Positions 23,501 through 35,931 of a stretch of DNA of 64,000 nucleotides are shown here, piece after piece. Source of the DNA: Triatoma infestans (lineage: Eukaryota; Arthropoda; Insecta; Hemiptera; Reduviidae); the NCBI GenBank assembly GCA_011037195.1, contig JAAEAF010001097.1, positions 62,001 to 126,000 on the forward strand. The letters are read 5' to 3'. The first letter of the stretch is position 1. Every line of letters starts with the position of its first letter. A model generated the notes under the pieces. It saw nothing but the letters and a program-made list of their open reading frames with translations, was not told the origin of the DNA and did no database searches. Both the position numbers and the translations under genes were made by a program.

Positions 23501-26500
23501 TTTTTAAGACGCCTTCAATGCATTTTTTTAATAGATTAATACGTATAACCAACATAAGGGTCTAGCATTTATGTCAAACATTCTTGAATTCGAAAAAAAT
23601 GTATGTTTCTGTATATTTGAACAAACTATCTCGAAAACGAAAAATCGCAGTAAGCTGAAACTTGTTATTCTCTTTAGGTAGTAGCAATATCTATCCGACA
23701 TGAATGTTCCGGTCAATAATCCTGGAATAGTCAGTCATATGGAAATTAGACCTCACTTGCTCAAATTCGAAGTTTGAAGAAAATGGTTAATCGGAAGTGC
23801 GACTTTACATAATAATAACAATAATAAAAATCCTATGGCGCAACAGCCCATGAAGGGCCAAGGCTTGCCAGACAGCGATTTGCATTTCCTAGGCCGTGTA
23901 TCCCGGCCTTCGCTTCCCACTTTTTATCATGATGCAGGGTCAGCACCGACTTTCTCTGCCCCTCAGTTCTTGCACGAAAGGCGAGTGCGCTAGTCTTTAG
24001 ACCAAGCGTGAGGACCTTTATATAATAGGTTTCTGATTTTTTTGGGGGTTTCCTCAATAAGGGTTCGAATGATTTTTTTTCTAAAAAAATGAAATGCTAA
24101 CTGCATATATATCACTTTTATTTTCTAGAGAAATTGATTTTAGATGTCAGTGATTGTTAGGCTTAAAAAAAACAAACTAAAAATCAAGACAATTTTGTCT
24201 CTTGATTTATTAAATTGTTTACTATTAAGAACTGGCAGTCTTGAGCTTGTCTTTGTTATCAAAAGTTTTCATCAATTATATAGAAAGTACTAAATTAATT
24301 TTTTTTTTTTTCTTCTAAGGTAAGAAACGACCATTATTCATAGTGGGTAATAAAGTGGACCTGTTATGGGGCGATTGTAAAAGTTGGTTAAATAATGTTA
24401 CACAAGTATTGAGATCTGCATTTCCATCTGATGCAAATATTCAACATATCAGCCTAATTTCTGCCAAGACAGGTTTCGGCATTGAAGAGCTTATCAACAA
24501 GCTACACGTTATTTGGCGATATAAAGGTAATTGCATGATAATAAAGTTTAATAATTTAAGTAATTAATTAATTCTTAAATGATTTACTGAGATATTATGA
24601 TATTTACAGGTGATGTCTACCTAATTGGATGTACTAATGTTGGCAAATCTACCCTGTTCAATGCTCTTCTGCAATCCGATTACTGCAAAGTCAAGGCAGC
24701 TGATTTAATGCAACGAGCGACTACTTCCCCCTGGCCAGGAACTACTTTGAATTTGTTAAAGGTTTTATTTTAATGTTAAATACTTGCATATTATAAGATG
24801 CGTAAACATTTCTGTGAAAAATTTGCTCAGAATTGTCTTGCATTTTAACTTAACATTGTTTTTGTTTACTTATCTCAAATTTGTTGTGTGATTTTGTTTT
24901 TGACCATTTTCTGTTTACAGTTCCCAATATTGAGACCTGAAGGTTGGCGTCTATATTTGAGAACACTTCGATTGATTAACGAACAAAAGAAAGCTAATTA
25001 TGAAAAAATGATGAGAAAACAATTGATGAAATCAACAAAAATGAATAAATTCGCACAACCTCAGCTTATAGGTAAACAAATAAGGTTATAAATTCATCAG
25101 ATATATTTTCCGTGATAGCCTGTTTCATTTTGTGGTCATCGACCGATTTCTGGCGTTCGCCCATAATCAGATGTCTTGATAAAACAGTGCGATAACACAG
25201 ACCTGAACAGAGCAAAATCAGATAAAACATTGGAAGTGTTCGTTAAGACCTAACTAGCTTAAGAGGAGCTTCTTTCTACCTGACTAAGACCACAGTGTTT
25301 ATGAATTCTATTGTTTACGTAGTCGTTGTGTTTCATGATTACTGTATTATTGCTTTTATCGGCCTTTATGATTATGAGGTTAGTGTCCTTGAGCTTTTTC
25401 CTTATTCTACTCGAAGTTCATTCTTCATGTCTGTCTGTATGTGTGGGAATGTAGTATGTGAAATATTAATTGTTTACGTGAATATCATAGCATGATTATA
25501 ATAAATTAATTGTTTATCAATATATTTATTTATACTGTCTTACGATCATTCACTTCATATTTATTATTAATTATTCCACTGTAGTTGAAATGTTTTTTGT
25601 GATGTTCTGTGTTTGTGTGCTGGTAGCTTGTGGTGTGAGCGGTTTTGTAAAAGGGCTTGTAAGTATATATGTTTAAGAGAGAAGAATAAGAATATTTAAG
25701 AAGACACTGGTAGATTAAATTAAATATATTCCTTAAAAATATTTAAATGCTATTCAATAACACAGCAATATGTTTATTAATTTACTGAATTTAGTTGGAA
25801 TAAACTCTTACGTTTTAACTTATAACTGGCATAGTCCTGATGTGTTCTCTTCGGTGTCTACAACAAACTGTGCTGAAGGAATGTCTTCTAATTGTTATTT
25901 CAAATCGTCCCCTGCGATAAGAAGGGGTAGACGACAATGCTATCAAGGTTCTTGAGCTCTTCCTGTAACTGGACTTCTTCTACCTGGGTTACCCTTTTGA
26001 ATGTTAGGATATTCTTGAAATAATATTTTTCAAATAAAATATGTTTCTGGCATCCATCACATAGTAACAACTGAAGCAGTGGTCTTTCGAGATTAAATAC
26101 TGCTCCCATACTCAAAGAACCACAATTAAAAATAGTAAGATAGTAGGGTAATTAATTAATAATGTAAATTTTCTCCAAAACGTAACTTAAGTATATATCT
26201 CCACTTATTGATGTTTCCATTTTTTAAAGGAACGATGAATACAGTGCCTTTTAAAAATGAAACAACATCAGTCAGCTAGTTCTGTCATCATAACAACCTA
26301 GTTATGTCTTAACAAAACACTTCCAAACAGTGTATAAACTGATTTTGCACTGTGTAAGTCTGTGTTATCGGACTGTATTATCAAGAAATCCTGATGATGG
26401 ATGAATACCCGAATCCGGTCGACCACAAAATGAAACAGTCAATCGCGTTAAATATCTCTGATGCTTTCAGCTTTGCGGACTCAACCACAACATGGTTATA

Positions 26501-29500
26501 AATTGTATCCATGGTCACCAAATGCAGTATCATTGATTAATCTAGTTTTTTGTTTTGTTTTTATTATAGGACATATTTGTCGTACTTTCACAAAAAAACC
26601 AGTCACTGAGGAAATTCAATCAGCAGATAATTTTACAGTACCAAATAGGCAGCAATTAGCTGATGCAAGAATTATTGGCTCTGGTGTAGATCCTAATGAT
26701 CCAGATTTTCTTAAAAGTAAATGGTTTTATGATACTCCCGGTGTATTACACTCGGATCAAGTGAGTCATTAAATTAGAGATCAAATTACTTTAAGGGGTG
26801 GGGGGAGTTAGAGCAGACTTCCATCGTTCACCTGTTTACTTACTGGTCACACACTCAAAATCTCTGGGCGGATATCAAAAAGTTGTGTCAGACATTGACA
26901 CATTATGATAAAAACAATCTAGTATGGAAATACTCATACCACTTTTTCCTGTTACCGTTATTATTGAAGAATTTATTTAAAAAGTTAGTTACCTTACAAA
27001 TCAAAGTAGGTGATGGTAAACTGTACTAATATTTGTTAGTATCTGGACGCAAAGGACAGGCTACCCGACTTTGATATACGCTGGAGTAAGCACTAGGCAG
27101 ACTTTGAATAGCTCTTCCTTTAGCACTATTTGTAAGTCACCTTACTTTACAGTTTACTCGGAATCCACATAAAAATATATCTCTAAAAAAATGTTTCAAA
27201 TAAATAGATAGGTTTCTGCCCATTAAGCTTTGGGGAGAAAAAACGGAAGCCGTTTACGAGAAACTTCTGAAAACTCTGGAACCTATTCTGTGAATTGCAA
27301 CTTCCGGTTTACCGATTTTCTTCAAATTTGGAATTCTATCTAGCTTCTCCTGAGGGCATTCTACCGACTTCTTCTGTATTGTATAAGTTGTGGAATATAT
27401 GGTATGTATATTGATGTGGTACTTTAGAAAAACATTCCAGTCCCTCTCCCAGAACCCTCCAAAAATCAATTTGGGCAAATATTTCAAATAAAAGCGATTG
27501 ACATTTGGGTTTAGTTAGGATGCATAGGCAAAAGAAAAACGTCGGAGCCATTTTAGAGAAAATCGCGAGAATCTGATAGTAAAGTTATATTTCCAGTTGA
27601 TGGATTTTGATCAAAACCATCAGTTGCGTTGTATGAAGATTTGAACTTCCTGTGATTTTGCGCTTTTGAAATATTTTATTCACACTCACACACGCACACC
27701 ATTTGCCAAAAAACATTTTCTCGTACTCAGTGGACATCAAAATATGTATTTTCGATAAAAACAAGAGATCATGCCGAGTTTTGTCTTTTTATATTCTCTC
27801 CCTGCAATAAGAGAAAGTAGGTATTGCATTCGTATTATATTTTCGAATTCGAAAGTTTCTGTCAACCTGAAAACGAAAGTACCAATTTATTGAACTATAA
27901 ACTTGCACTAAAAAAAAATATTGTGGTTTCTCCACTGATATTTTATTAAGGACATAGATAGCCGTGGATAAGCGACTTCCTTGGATGTCACAGTCTATGT
28001 CAAGTGTGTCAGTGTGAGTGACTGTGTTTGATAGTAGGGGTGCTGTGGGAACGCTTAAACCCAAATAGTAGCACTCATCATCTATCTTTCGCAGACTTTA
28101 TAAGTATTATGGGAGTCTTGGGCTGTCAATGTCAATATTGTTTATGACATCAGTTTGAGATATTGCACAAAAATCACTGAAAAAATTGCTAATCCACTTG
28201 CCCTTAAAGGCATTAAGATATGCTCAGAAGGTTCCAAATTTGTAGAAAATCTGTTTGTTAATCGATAGTTAGGAATAATAGTATGAGAGATTGTATAGTA
28301 TATTTTACATCAGTTTGTTTTCTTTAATATTAGGAAAATAACAACGCGAAAGCCTTCTTAGGGAACTTTTGCAAAGCAACTGCTCCAACTCAATTGCTTA
28401 ATCATTGTGAAATCTTGGCTTCCACAAAGAACAGATAAACTGGGTGGTTTATAACAATATTTAGCAATTTGCTATAGCCCGAAGAATTTCTTATTGCTAT
28501 TAATGATTGTAATTGCATTGTAAATGTTGTTAGATATTGGATTTATTGACTACTGAAGAATTAATGTTAACTATTCCAAAGAAAATAATAGAACCAAGGA
28601 CATTCTTAATAAGACCAGGTTGGTCAATATTTATCGCAGGTTTAGCAAGGCTGGACTATAATGAAGGTGATACATCTGTCAGGTAACAATGATTCTCTTA
28701 AGCTCTGGAATTCCTATTATTTATAAGTACAAAAAAATGTACGTTTGTGAATTCTTTCCTCATTCTTCTGGGGCGCTGCATTTCTGAATTGAACTGGGCT
28801 TCTAAACAAATTCTACCATTCCTTCGAATTACTCAAAGCGCCATTTAGCATTACTTTGTGTCTCAGATCTGCTTCTGCATTCTGCATACGACGTAGTCTT
28901 CATTGAATTTCCTATTGTACAGTAGAGTATTCTCGTGGGAAATGCTCCGTTCCATACATTCTACCTATGACCCAAATTTCACATATAACTGAAAATTATA
29001 TAATATAAATAAAAAAAAGCCGTACCCCTGGTAAACCTATTTTCTTCAAACTTGGACTTTTGGCAACGCATTGAATTCTTATTAATATTATATAGAAAAT
29101 ATGAATAATAACAATATCCTGAAATAGCACTTTTAGGAAAGCCTAGAAGTCAACCCTCCCCTTAAATGCATTTTCCCAGAAAAATATTCAAATAAAAGTT
29201 GAAATTATTCTAATGATTAGCGATATGTCAAGTTTAAAGACAATCACCTAAACACTAACAAACACAAACCCGATGACATCACGACCACGATGAAGCTAAT
29301 ACATTCTGGCCACAAAGGACGACGACTTGACATAATAGAACAACTCGAAATATATAAACAAAGACACAAAACTTAATAAACGAACAGACAAAATTTGCCA
29401 GTGAACCATTATTCAAAACACTCTTCCCACAATAGCAACAGAAACGCAATTACCAGTGCAAACATTACACATGCAACAAATAGTTCTTACACGGATTTTA

Positions 29501-31375
29501 GTTTCAGGTTTAGTTTTAAATCTACTAGTTATATATATTTAAATTTACTAGTTTTATATATATATATTTAAAAAAAAAGTGTGCGTATTTGGATGATGTA
29601 TGATGTATGTGAATGTTGTGTAAAAAGGTGATATGTTGAGTGGAATGCATAATAAAAAACTTAATTATAAAAAAAAAACATATTTAGGTATACATGCTTG
29701 CGAGGATGTGAATGTTGTGTGAAAAAGTGAAATAATAAGTGGAATGCATAATTATAAATAATGTAATTATAAAAATCGCTTAATTTTAAATGATGTTAGT
29801 TTAAATCGTTATTCAATTTAATTTAAATTTATTTTATATTTTATTTTGATTAGTTAATTGTAAAGTAAATCTCCCTCCAACAACAGAGTTTAAAAATTAG
29901 ATCCCCACGTGTTGTTTCCATTGTAAGGAAATTTGCCCTTTAACAACCCAAACACGTGTTTTCCCACCTAGCTGACCATACCCCTTGACCTAGTTTAAGA
30001 GTTTAGTTTTAATACAGTTAAAAACACCAGTTGGTTGTAAACTAAATTTGCTCTGTGCAAGTCTGTGTTGTCACACTGTCTGAAAAACGCCTCCTGAAGA
30101 TGGGCGAACGCCCGAAACCGGTCGATGACCACAAAATGAAGCAGGCTACCACGGAAAATGTTTCTGATGATTTAAAGACAATCGTTGGAAGCGTTTTTGA
30201 GAATATAGCAAAAAACTGAAAAATCTATTCAATAAAGTGTACTTCCGGTCGATCGATATTCACCAAAATCTTATTGTCACGTTCGCTGGTAGCTGCTAAA
30301 CAAAATGGCAAGCTTTCAGCTTTCTGCGATTTTCCGTTTTTGAGTTAAGCTGCACACACACAAACACACGCAGTGTGTGAGAGAGAGAGAGGCATTTCTA
30401 GAAACCACTTTTTCGTATTCAGGGGCCTCAAAAATATATTTCTGGTAAAAATTCAATTTTAAAAATTTCATTTGATCGCAATACTTTTTAGAGCAGTGAG
30501 AGAAAGGAAAAAAATTATGATTTAAACAAAGGAAATAGTATTATTACGATTTTCAGGAGAGCATCATTAGGTGATGACTCCATTCACGCCACTTATATAG
30601 TGAGATTATTTGCTATTACGGGACTTTATAGCCTTGTAGTTGTAATGTCAAATAAATAAATAAAATAAAAAATATGATTGATATAAATATAAATTTCCTA
30701 ATTAACAGTTGTTTTTTTTTTCAGATTAACAGTTTTCTCATCCTCAGATTTACCGATTACTGTATGCGCCGAGGAGAATGCCGACCGTGTATATATCGAT
30801 TTATTAGGAACAAAATACATGCTAGTTCCTTCAGGTTCAGATAAACGCTTAAAAGAATGGCCTCATCTAAAAAAATCCGCTCATATTAGCCTGTTAGGTA
30901 TCAATGGTTTAAGTAGCTGTGCGGATATTGTACTATCATCGGCAGGTAATTTGGCCGAAAATTAAGTTTTCGATTAAATTACTACTTTTTCATGGCTATT
31001 TCTGTAAATTCATGAATCTAAACTACATATTGTAGGTTGGATATCGGTGACAGCCGAAGCTAAACAAATCTGCAGATTTATACCATGGACTCCATTAGGA
31101 CGCGGCGTACATGTACGTACTCCATCTTTGCTTCCGTATGCTGTAAATCTAAGAGGAAAGAAAGTTCCAAAATTGCCGGCTTATGGGAGGTCAACAGCAT
31201 TTCGAGGTTAAATTAAATTTTAAAATACTTAAAAATGTTCAATTAGGGTTAAAATTGATGCTAGTCAGGATTGATGGTAAAGTAACTAGGATTCAAAAAG
31301 CTGTGAACAGCAGAAATTCGTGATGAAATTAAAAAATGGAAAGAAAGTAAAAGCCAATGGTATGTGTTTCTGTAG
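20600..31375 (+). CDS. NOA1: NOA1-type circularly permuted mitochondrial GTPase
   Basis: YqeH/NOA1 family GTPase needed for mitochondrial ribosome assembly and translation. Twelve exons with consistent phases: 20600-21071, 21579-21742, 21818-21985, 22718-22799, 24320-24526, 24610-24761, 24921-25071, 26570-26760, 28534-28682, 30725-30945, 31036-31206 and 31314-31375. They give 729 residues (human NOA1 698). The N terminus is basic and hydroxyl-rich, as in a mitochondrial presequence. A zinc ribbon is formed by C202/C205 and C238/C241. The G motifs are permuted: G4 NKVD (306-309) and G5 SAK (343-345) come before the P-loop GCTNVGKST (371-379) and G3 DTPG (520-523). The C terminus is [10 protein letters not shown]...WYVFL. 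Introns carry a foldback element, family-1 repeats, a Penelope-like remnant and dispersed repeats. Confidence 0.95.
21253..21488. repeat. foldback element (MITE-like) in NOA1 intron 1
   Basis: A 236-bp inverted repeat. The left arm begins GAAAAACACTTGAGTTTCCC and the right arm ends with its near complement (GGAAACTTAAGTGTTTTTC). Arms pair for about 58 bp, including the GGTTTATAGCAAACCAC block. It is more GC-rich than its surroundings and has no open frame. I found no second full copy in the window. Confidence 0.75.
22860..23110 (-). repeat. dispersed repeat family copy (NOA1 intron 4)
   Basis: Reverse-oriented member of a non-coding repeat family. It is recognised by AAAGAGGAAGTGGTATTATC, then a TTTTCACC block and CGAAAAATCGCAGAAAGTTC. 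A second diverged piece follows at 23540-23800. Other members: 27290-27790, 29030-29240, 30190-30520, 48465-48760, 48830-49100, 58400-58760 and 60440-60930. Confidence 0.55.
23830..24060 (-). repeat. LINE/SINE 3' tail fragment
   Basis: On the minus strand this ends ...TGGGCTGTTGCGCCATAGGA followed by a T/ATTATTG-rich tail (23810-23830), like the 3' end of a retroposon with a microsatellite tail. It is GC-richer than the surrounding intron and has phrases common in arthropod retroposon tails (GCCAAGGCTTGCCAGAC on plus). The family is not identified. Confidence 0.5.
25095..26463. repeat. 1.37-kb foldback element, family 1, NOA1 intron 7
   Basis: The left arm (25095-25262) starts CATCAGATATATTTTCCGTG. 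It runs through the CATCGACCGATTTCTGGCG block and AACAGAGCAAAATCAG, then GGAAGTGTTCGTTAAGACC. The right arm (26285-26463) is the inverted equivalent and ends AATATCTCTGATG. The arms are therefore about 170 bp, longer than in the compact copy at 10495. About 1.0 kb of AT-rich sequence without a convincing protein lies between them. Both arms carry decayed hammerhead-like cores: left on minus (CTGATTA), right on plus (CTGATGA at 26391 but a mismatched stem II and GAATCCGGTC). Confidence 0.7.
27290..27790 (+). repeat. dispersed repeat family copy (NOA1 intron 8)
   Basis: It starts with the family signature AACTTCCGGTTTACCGATTT, TTCTTCAAATTTGGAATTC. It has the AAATATTTCAAATAAA block and then the CACACTCACACACGCACACC, AAAAACATTTTCTCGTACTC end blocks. 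Non-coding. Short open frames here on the minus strand are shadows. Confidence 0.55.
29030..29240 (+). repeat. dispersed repeat family, partial copy
   Basis: Carries the TATTTTCTTCAAACTTGG signature and the downstream block with GAAAAATATTCAAATAAAAG. It abuts the Penelope-like remnant that starts around 29250, so the two may be separate insertions side by side. Confidence 0.45.
29250..30175 (+). mobile_element. Penelope-like element 3' remnant with hammerhead repeat
   Basis: 29281-29373 encodes [20 protein letters not shown] followed by a stop. In the next frame, from about 29374, [18 protein letters not shown] continues to a stop. This layout (a [13 protein letters not shown] helix then a ...NEQ segment) is what I recall at the end of Penelope-like polyproteins after the GIY-YIG domain. 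A non-coding part (29420-30040) contains a doubled ~110-bp unit with GTGGAATGCATAAT, then the family-1 terminal repeat to 30175. Order and strand fit a coding 3' end followed by a terminal repeat. Full RT and GIY-YIG are absent. Confidence 0.6.
30090..30130 (+). ncRNA. hammerhead-ribozyme-like motif, family 1
   Basis: CTGAAGA (30094-30100) is followed by one unpaired T, stem II GGGC/GCCC closed by GAAC (30102-30113), then GAAA (30114-30117) and a short self-complementary stem III ACC/GGT. The last base before the expected cleavage point is C30123. All invariant core bases (CUGANGA, GAAA, NUH) are present. Stem I here is weak (the family-1 consensus CATC/GATG is degraded on the 5' side). It lies in the sense direction of the NOA1 intron 9. 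Activity is not shown. Confidence 0.55.
30190..30520 (+). repeat. dispersed repeat family copy (NOA1 intron 9)
   Basis: Has the GTGTACTTCCGGTCGATCGA signature, TTTCTGCGATTTTCCGTTTT, the CACACACACAAACACACGC run, then AACCACTTTTTCGTATTCAG and TTTCTGGTAAAAATTCAATT. Same order as at 48465 and 60440. Non-coding. Confidence 0.55.
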
Positions 31376-31532
31376 TGTATTAAATCTGTAGAAAATCTGT
31401 TTCAAACTCAGACAAACAGTTTACACTTATGTAAATACATTTTTGATTTGGATTGTAAAATATATAATGTAAATTATTTTAAATAAACAATCATAAATTA
31501 CAATGTAACTTGAAGTTTGTTTTTTCTTTTCT
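31376..31532 (+). other. NOA1 3' UTR
   Basis: Short AT-rich stretch after the NOA1 stop, with AATAAA near 31484 as a plausible polyadenylation signal. It ends at the target duplication of the Jockey-like insertion. Confidence 0.5.
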
Positions 31533-31642
31533 AAGAAGTTAGTTGTTTTTTTTTCCCAGCTGATCGCTTGATTAGTAAAACTTCAAGTTTTTAGTTCTAT
31601 AAAATAAATAGCTGCACTGACTTTTCTGAGAAGTCTTTAAAG

Positions 31643-33056
31643 GTGAAAAACAAGGCAAGTGACAAACGAGCAATCCCTGAAAAAGGGAGAGCAAAGAAAA
31701 TTTCTAATTCGCTCATTAACATGAGCATAAGGAAGGAAGACGCATTAACTCAGTGGGCACAACAAGTATTAGATGAAGACCAAGGAAATATTATCGATGA
31801 GGGTGAGTACAGTCCTCCTATCTCTTTCAAAAAACCCCGAACTTAAAAATCACCCAAAATTTTAGACTTAAATTCCAATTCTGATTTTCCACGGCTAACT
31901 GTACATGACAAAGATGAAATGCAGATTGATCAAACTACAGCACCCACTCGCAACCAAAAAACCAATTTACAATAGACCACAAATACCAACGCACAATAAA
32001 TATGCACCGTTATCCGAAATTGAACCTGAAGAACCACAGATTAACTCAAACAAACAGATGAAAATCCCACCAATTTTTATAATGAACACAGAAAATTATC
32101 AAGCTACTATTGAAGAAATTAAAAACAAAATCGGCACTTCTTTTGAAACCCAATTATTGGGTTGCAAAAACAAGCTGAAAATACTATTAAAAAATTCAGA
32201 TGACTTTAGAAAACTCACAAAATTTTACGATGACACAGGCACAAAATACTACACATTTGTGAACCCCGAAGACAAAAAATTATCAGTTGTAATCAGGGGT
32301 ATACCGTACTTAGTCACTGATAAAGAAATATTTGAAGAATTAACACAAAACTATCCAGTGATCTCAGTTACCAGGCTAATGAACAAAAAATGTGAACCCC
32401 CTGTACCAACCCCTCTTTGCGCAGTACTTCTGGAAAATGACAACAAAGGAAGAGCAATATTTCAGCTTACCCGTCTCTATTACTCAGTAATCACAGTGGA
32501 GCCCAGACGAAAGACCAGCCGCATCCCACAGTGCACAAATTGCCAGCAATATGAACATACCAAAAACTACTGCCGACTAGACCCTAAATGTGTAAAATGC
32601 GCAGGCGACCATCACTTCTCCGTATGCCCAAACCGCCAGCTGGAAACACCCAAATGTATAAATTGCAATGGGGATCATACAGCCAACTTTAGTAAATGTC
32701 AAACCTTAATCAAAATAATCAATAGAAAGAAATCAAGAAACGCACAAGAAAACACCTCATCAAGGATAAACAACACGCCTCAAGACTCTTCACCCAAAAT
32801 AAGAACTAAATTTTCTCCAGAGAAACTTAGCGCAAGCACTCCTATCAGTTCGATTCCCAACTACTGGGCACAAAGAAGAAGAACCTGCAGGCCGTCTGAC
32901 CAGAGTTCTAACGTTTCTTCCGAACCTACAACAACTATATTCAATGCCATAAAAGATCTACTCCTACAGGTAATCACTCCTATCATCCCACACCTAAAAC
33001 AATTGCTCTCTAACCTGGTTCAGAACTTCTTCTTTTCAAACAATGGACAATCATAG
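31643..33056 (+). pseudogene. Jockey-like ORF1 (gag-like), broken
   Basis: Nucleic-acid-binding ORF1 protein of a Jockey-clade LINE. The N-terminal part is in the 31643-31846 frame. It has an in-frame TAA (31844-31846), continues to about 31973, then shifts frame into the long segment 31905-33056. The latter contains VVIRGIPYLVTDKEI (PRE_C2HC-like region) and the three CCHC-type knuckles: CTNCQQYEHTKNYC, CVKCAGDHHFSVC and CINCNGDHTANFSKC. One stop plus one frameshift inactivate it. Confidence 0.88.
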
Positions 33057-35931
33057 ACAGCTTCACACACAACTTAACACTAGTAAATTGGAATGCCAAC
33101 GGACTTAAATCGCGAACGTCTATATTCTCTGACTTTCTTACTAGATACGACATTGACATAGGATGCATTACCGAAACACATCTTAACTCAACTGACCGAC
33201 TTAAAATACCAGGATACATCACCTACCGAACTGATAGACAAACACGTGTAGCTTCAGGTGGAGTCGCCCTCTGTGTGAAAATAAGCATTAAACACCAGAT
33301 ATTCCCTCTAACTCCATTAACTAATCTTGAAGCTGTAGCTATTCAGGTATCTACCCAAACAGGCCCTTTAATAATTTTATCTGCCTATCTAAGACCGAAC
33401 ACAAGACTTCTGGAAGACGACCTTCAACAAATTTTTACACATAACAGCACACTGTTACTAGGAGATCTCAACAGCAAACATACATACTGGGGATGCCGAA
33501 CTACCAATAACAATGGTACCAGGCTACTGATGGCGACAGACAACTTAAACATACTGATCTCAGCCCCAGAAGAACCCACATTTTATCCTACACAACGTAC
33601 CTACCAACCGGACATACTGTACATCGCATTATCACGCAATGTTAATATGCCAATACATCTGGACCCAATCAGTGAACTGGACTCAGACCACCTTCCAGTA
33701 ATATGTACGTTTCACTCTCATATACAACGCAATGAACAACCACCAAAATTAATCACTGGAAAGTCTAGACTGGGAAACTTACAGACATGAAATGAATAAC
33801 CTACTAACAATACCAACTCATTACAGGTCCTACGACGACATTGACACTTCACTTCACACATTTACACACGCAATTTATACAGGTGTTTATCACTCTACTT
33901 AGAAACGACAAGACAACGTCCACAGAACTAAGAGACTACCAGGTCGAATTCTTAACCTGATCCATGAGAAAAACAGAATTCGTAAGATTTGGCAGAGAAC
34001 TAGAGACCCTTCAAATAAAACTCACTTCAATCGACTAGCTAGACAAATCAAATGGGATCTTGACAACTACAGAATCTCCACTTACAGAACATACTTAGAA
34101 GCGATGACTCCAGGCGACAGTTGTCTCTGGAAAGAAACAAAAAGACTGCTAAACGAACACACTCAGATTCCTCCACTACAATCAGGCAACGTGTTGGCAA
34201 TAAACGATGAAGAAAAGTGCGAAGCAATAGCGACTCATCTAGAAAACAAATTTACTCTAACTGACCATACGGACCAGGACATTGAAGACCAGATCTATTC
34301 CGAACTCCAACAACCTCACCACACAGCAGAACTTCCTATCGCATTTATTCTCCTTCCGAAACTTTATCCATAATCAAAGGTCTCCCCAACAAAAAGGCCC
34401 CGGGAGACTATTTAATTCCCAATATTGCCATAAAAAACCTGCCTCAGAAAGGTCTTGCATTCCTAACTGGGATCTTCAATGCTTGTCTTAGATTAGAATA
34501 TTTTCCTAAGCAGTGGAAGAATGCTATAGTGATAGTATTTCATAAAGCTGGTAAACCAAAAAGCGATCCTAACAGCTATCGCCCAATCAGTCTCTTAAAC
34601 TCTCTCTCCAAAATATTAGAAAAAATAATATACAAACGACTCTTAAAACACTTGACAGACTCTAACACAATCCCACCTCATCAGTTCGGATTCAGTCAAA
34701 AACACTCACCACTACACCAACTAAAAAGAGTCACAGAACACATTGTACACAATTTTGAGGAAAGAAAATACACGGCAGCAATATTTCTTGACGTAGCTGC
34801 TGCATTTGATACTGTTTGGCACTCTGGACGACTTTACAAACTTACGAACACAAACGCACCAACATACCTAACTCGAATAATAGAATCCTTCTTACAAGAC
34901 AGAACATTCCAGGTAAGACTCAACAATACATTCAGTACGGAAAGACAAATACCAGCGGGAGACTACCACAAGGGGCAATCATGAGCCCAATACTCTTCAA
35001 CCTCTACTGCTCAGACATACCTGAACCTACTACAGCGACCTTAGCTACCTACGCGGACGATACCATGTTAGCCTCATCCAGTACAGACATTAACGAAAGC
35101 ATTACTGACTTACAAACATCAATAGACTGTATATCTGGCTGGTTTCACCGATGGAAGCTAAAGTTAAACCCATCTAAAACTGAAGCGAAAATCTTCGCTC
35201 TCCGGCGGTTTCGGAATGAAGACCTTCGCCTAACACTTGACAACCAGCAAATTCCCTGGAAACAAAAAGACCAAGGAGTGCGTTATCTGGGCGTAATCCT
35301 TGATACAAAATTCACCTGGAGACTACACATTAACACTAAACTGCAACAAGCATACACCCGACTGAAACAACTCTACCCACTCATTAACAGAAACACACCA
35401 CTCAAACACTCCTGTACCACACTACTCTATAAAACTCTCCTTAGACCTATCCTGACATACGCCTGTCCAGTTTGGATAACAGCTACCAACACACTGACAA
35501 AAGAGTTATCCGGCTGCTATGTTAGTGCGCACATTACATAGTTGAATTGGAGTCTACATTGAGTTGTTGTACTGTACACGTCGCTCTATGTTTTCTTAAT
35601 TATATTTGTGTGTTCTAGACGTCCGTTTTGTCTGAAAAGTTAACAGTGTTTAATGTGCTGTTTTTTCGACATTCATACAAAGTTTCAAGCTGATTGCACG
35701 GCTAATTATCATAATATCAGTTAAAATATTTTAACATTTTATTAAGAAAAAGAACTGCTTTTGGATAGATTGTTATAGTACATAGGTGGTGGGGAGTACT
35801 GCACTGTCTGTTTGGTGAGTTATTATTTATTTACATGAACTGTGAACTGTGAATAGCTGTGTATAATTTTTATTTCGTCTGTCTGAATATAAAAATTATT
35901 AAATATAATTTACGCAATTTTAAATTAATTT

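Noticed and set aside
31905..33056. Host zinc-knuckle protein gene
   Set aside because: It is ORF1 of a LINE: bounded by target duplications and followed by APE/RT sequence on the same strand.
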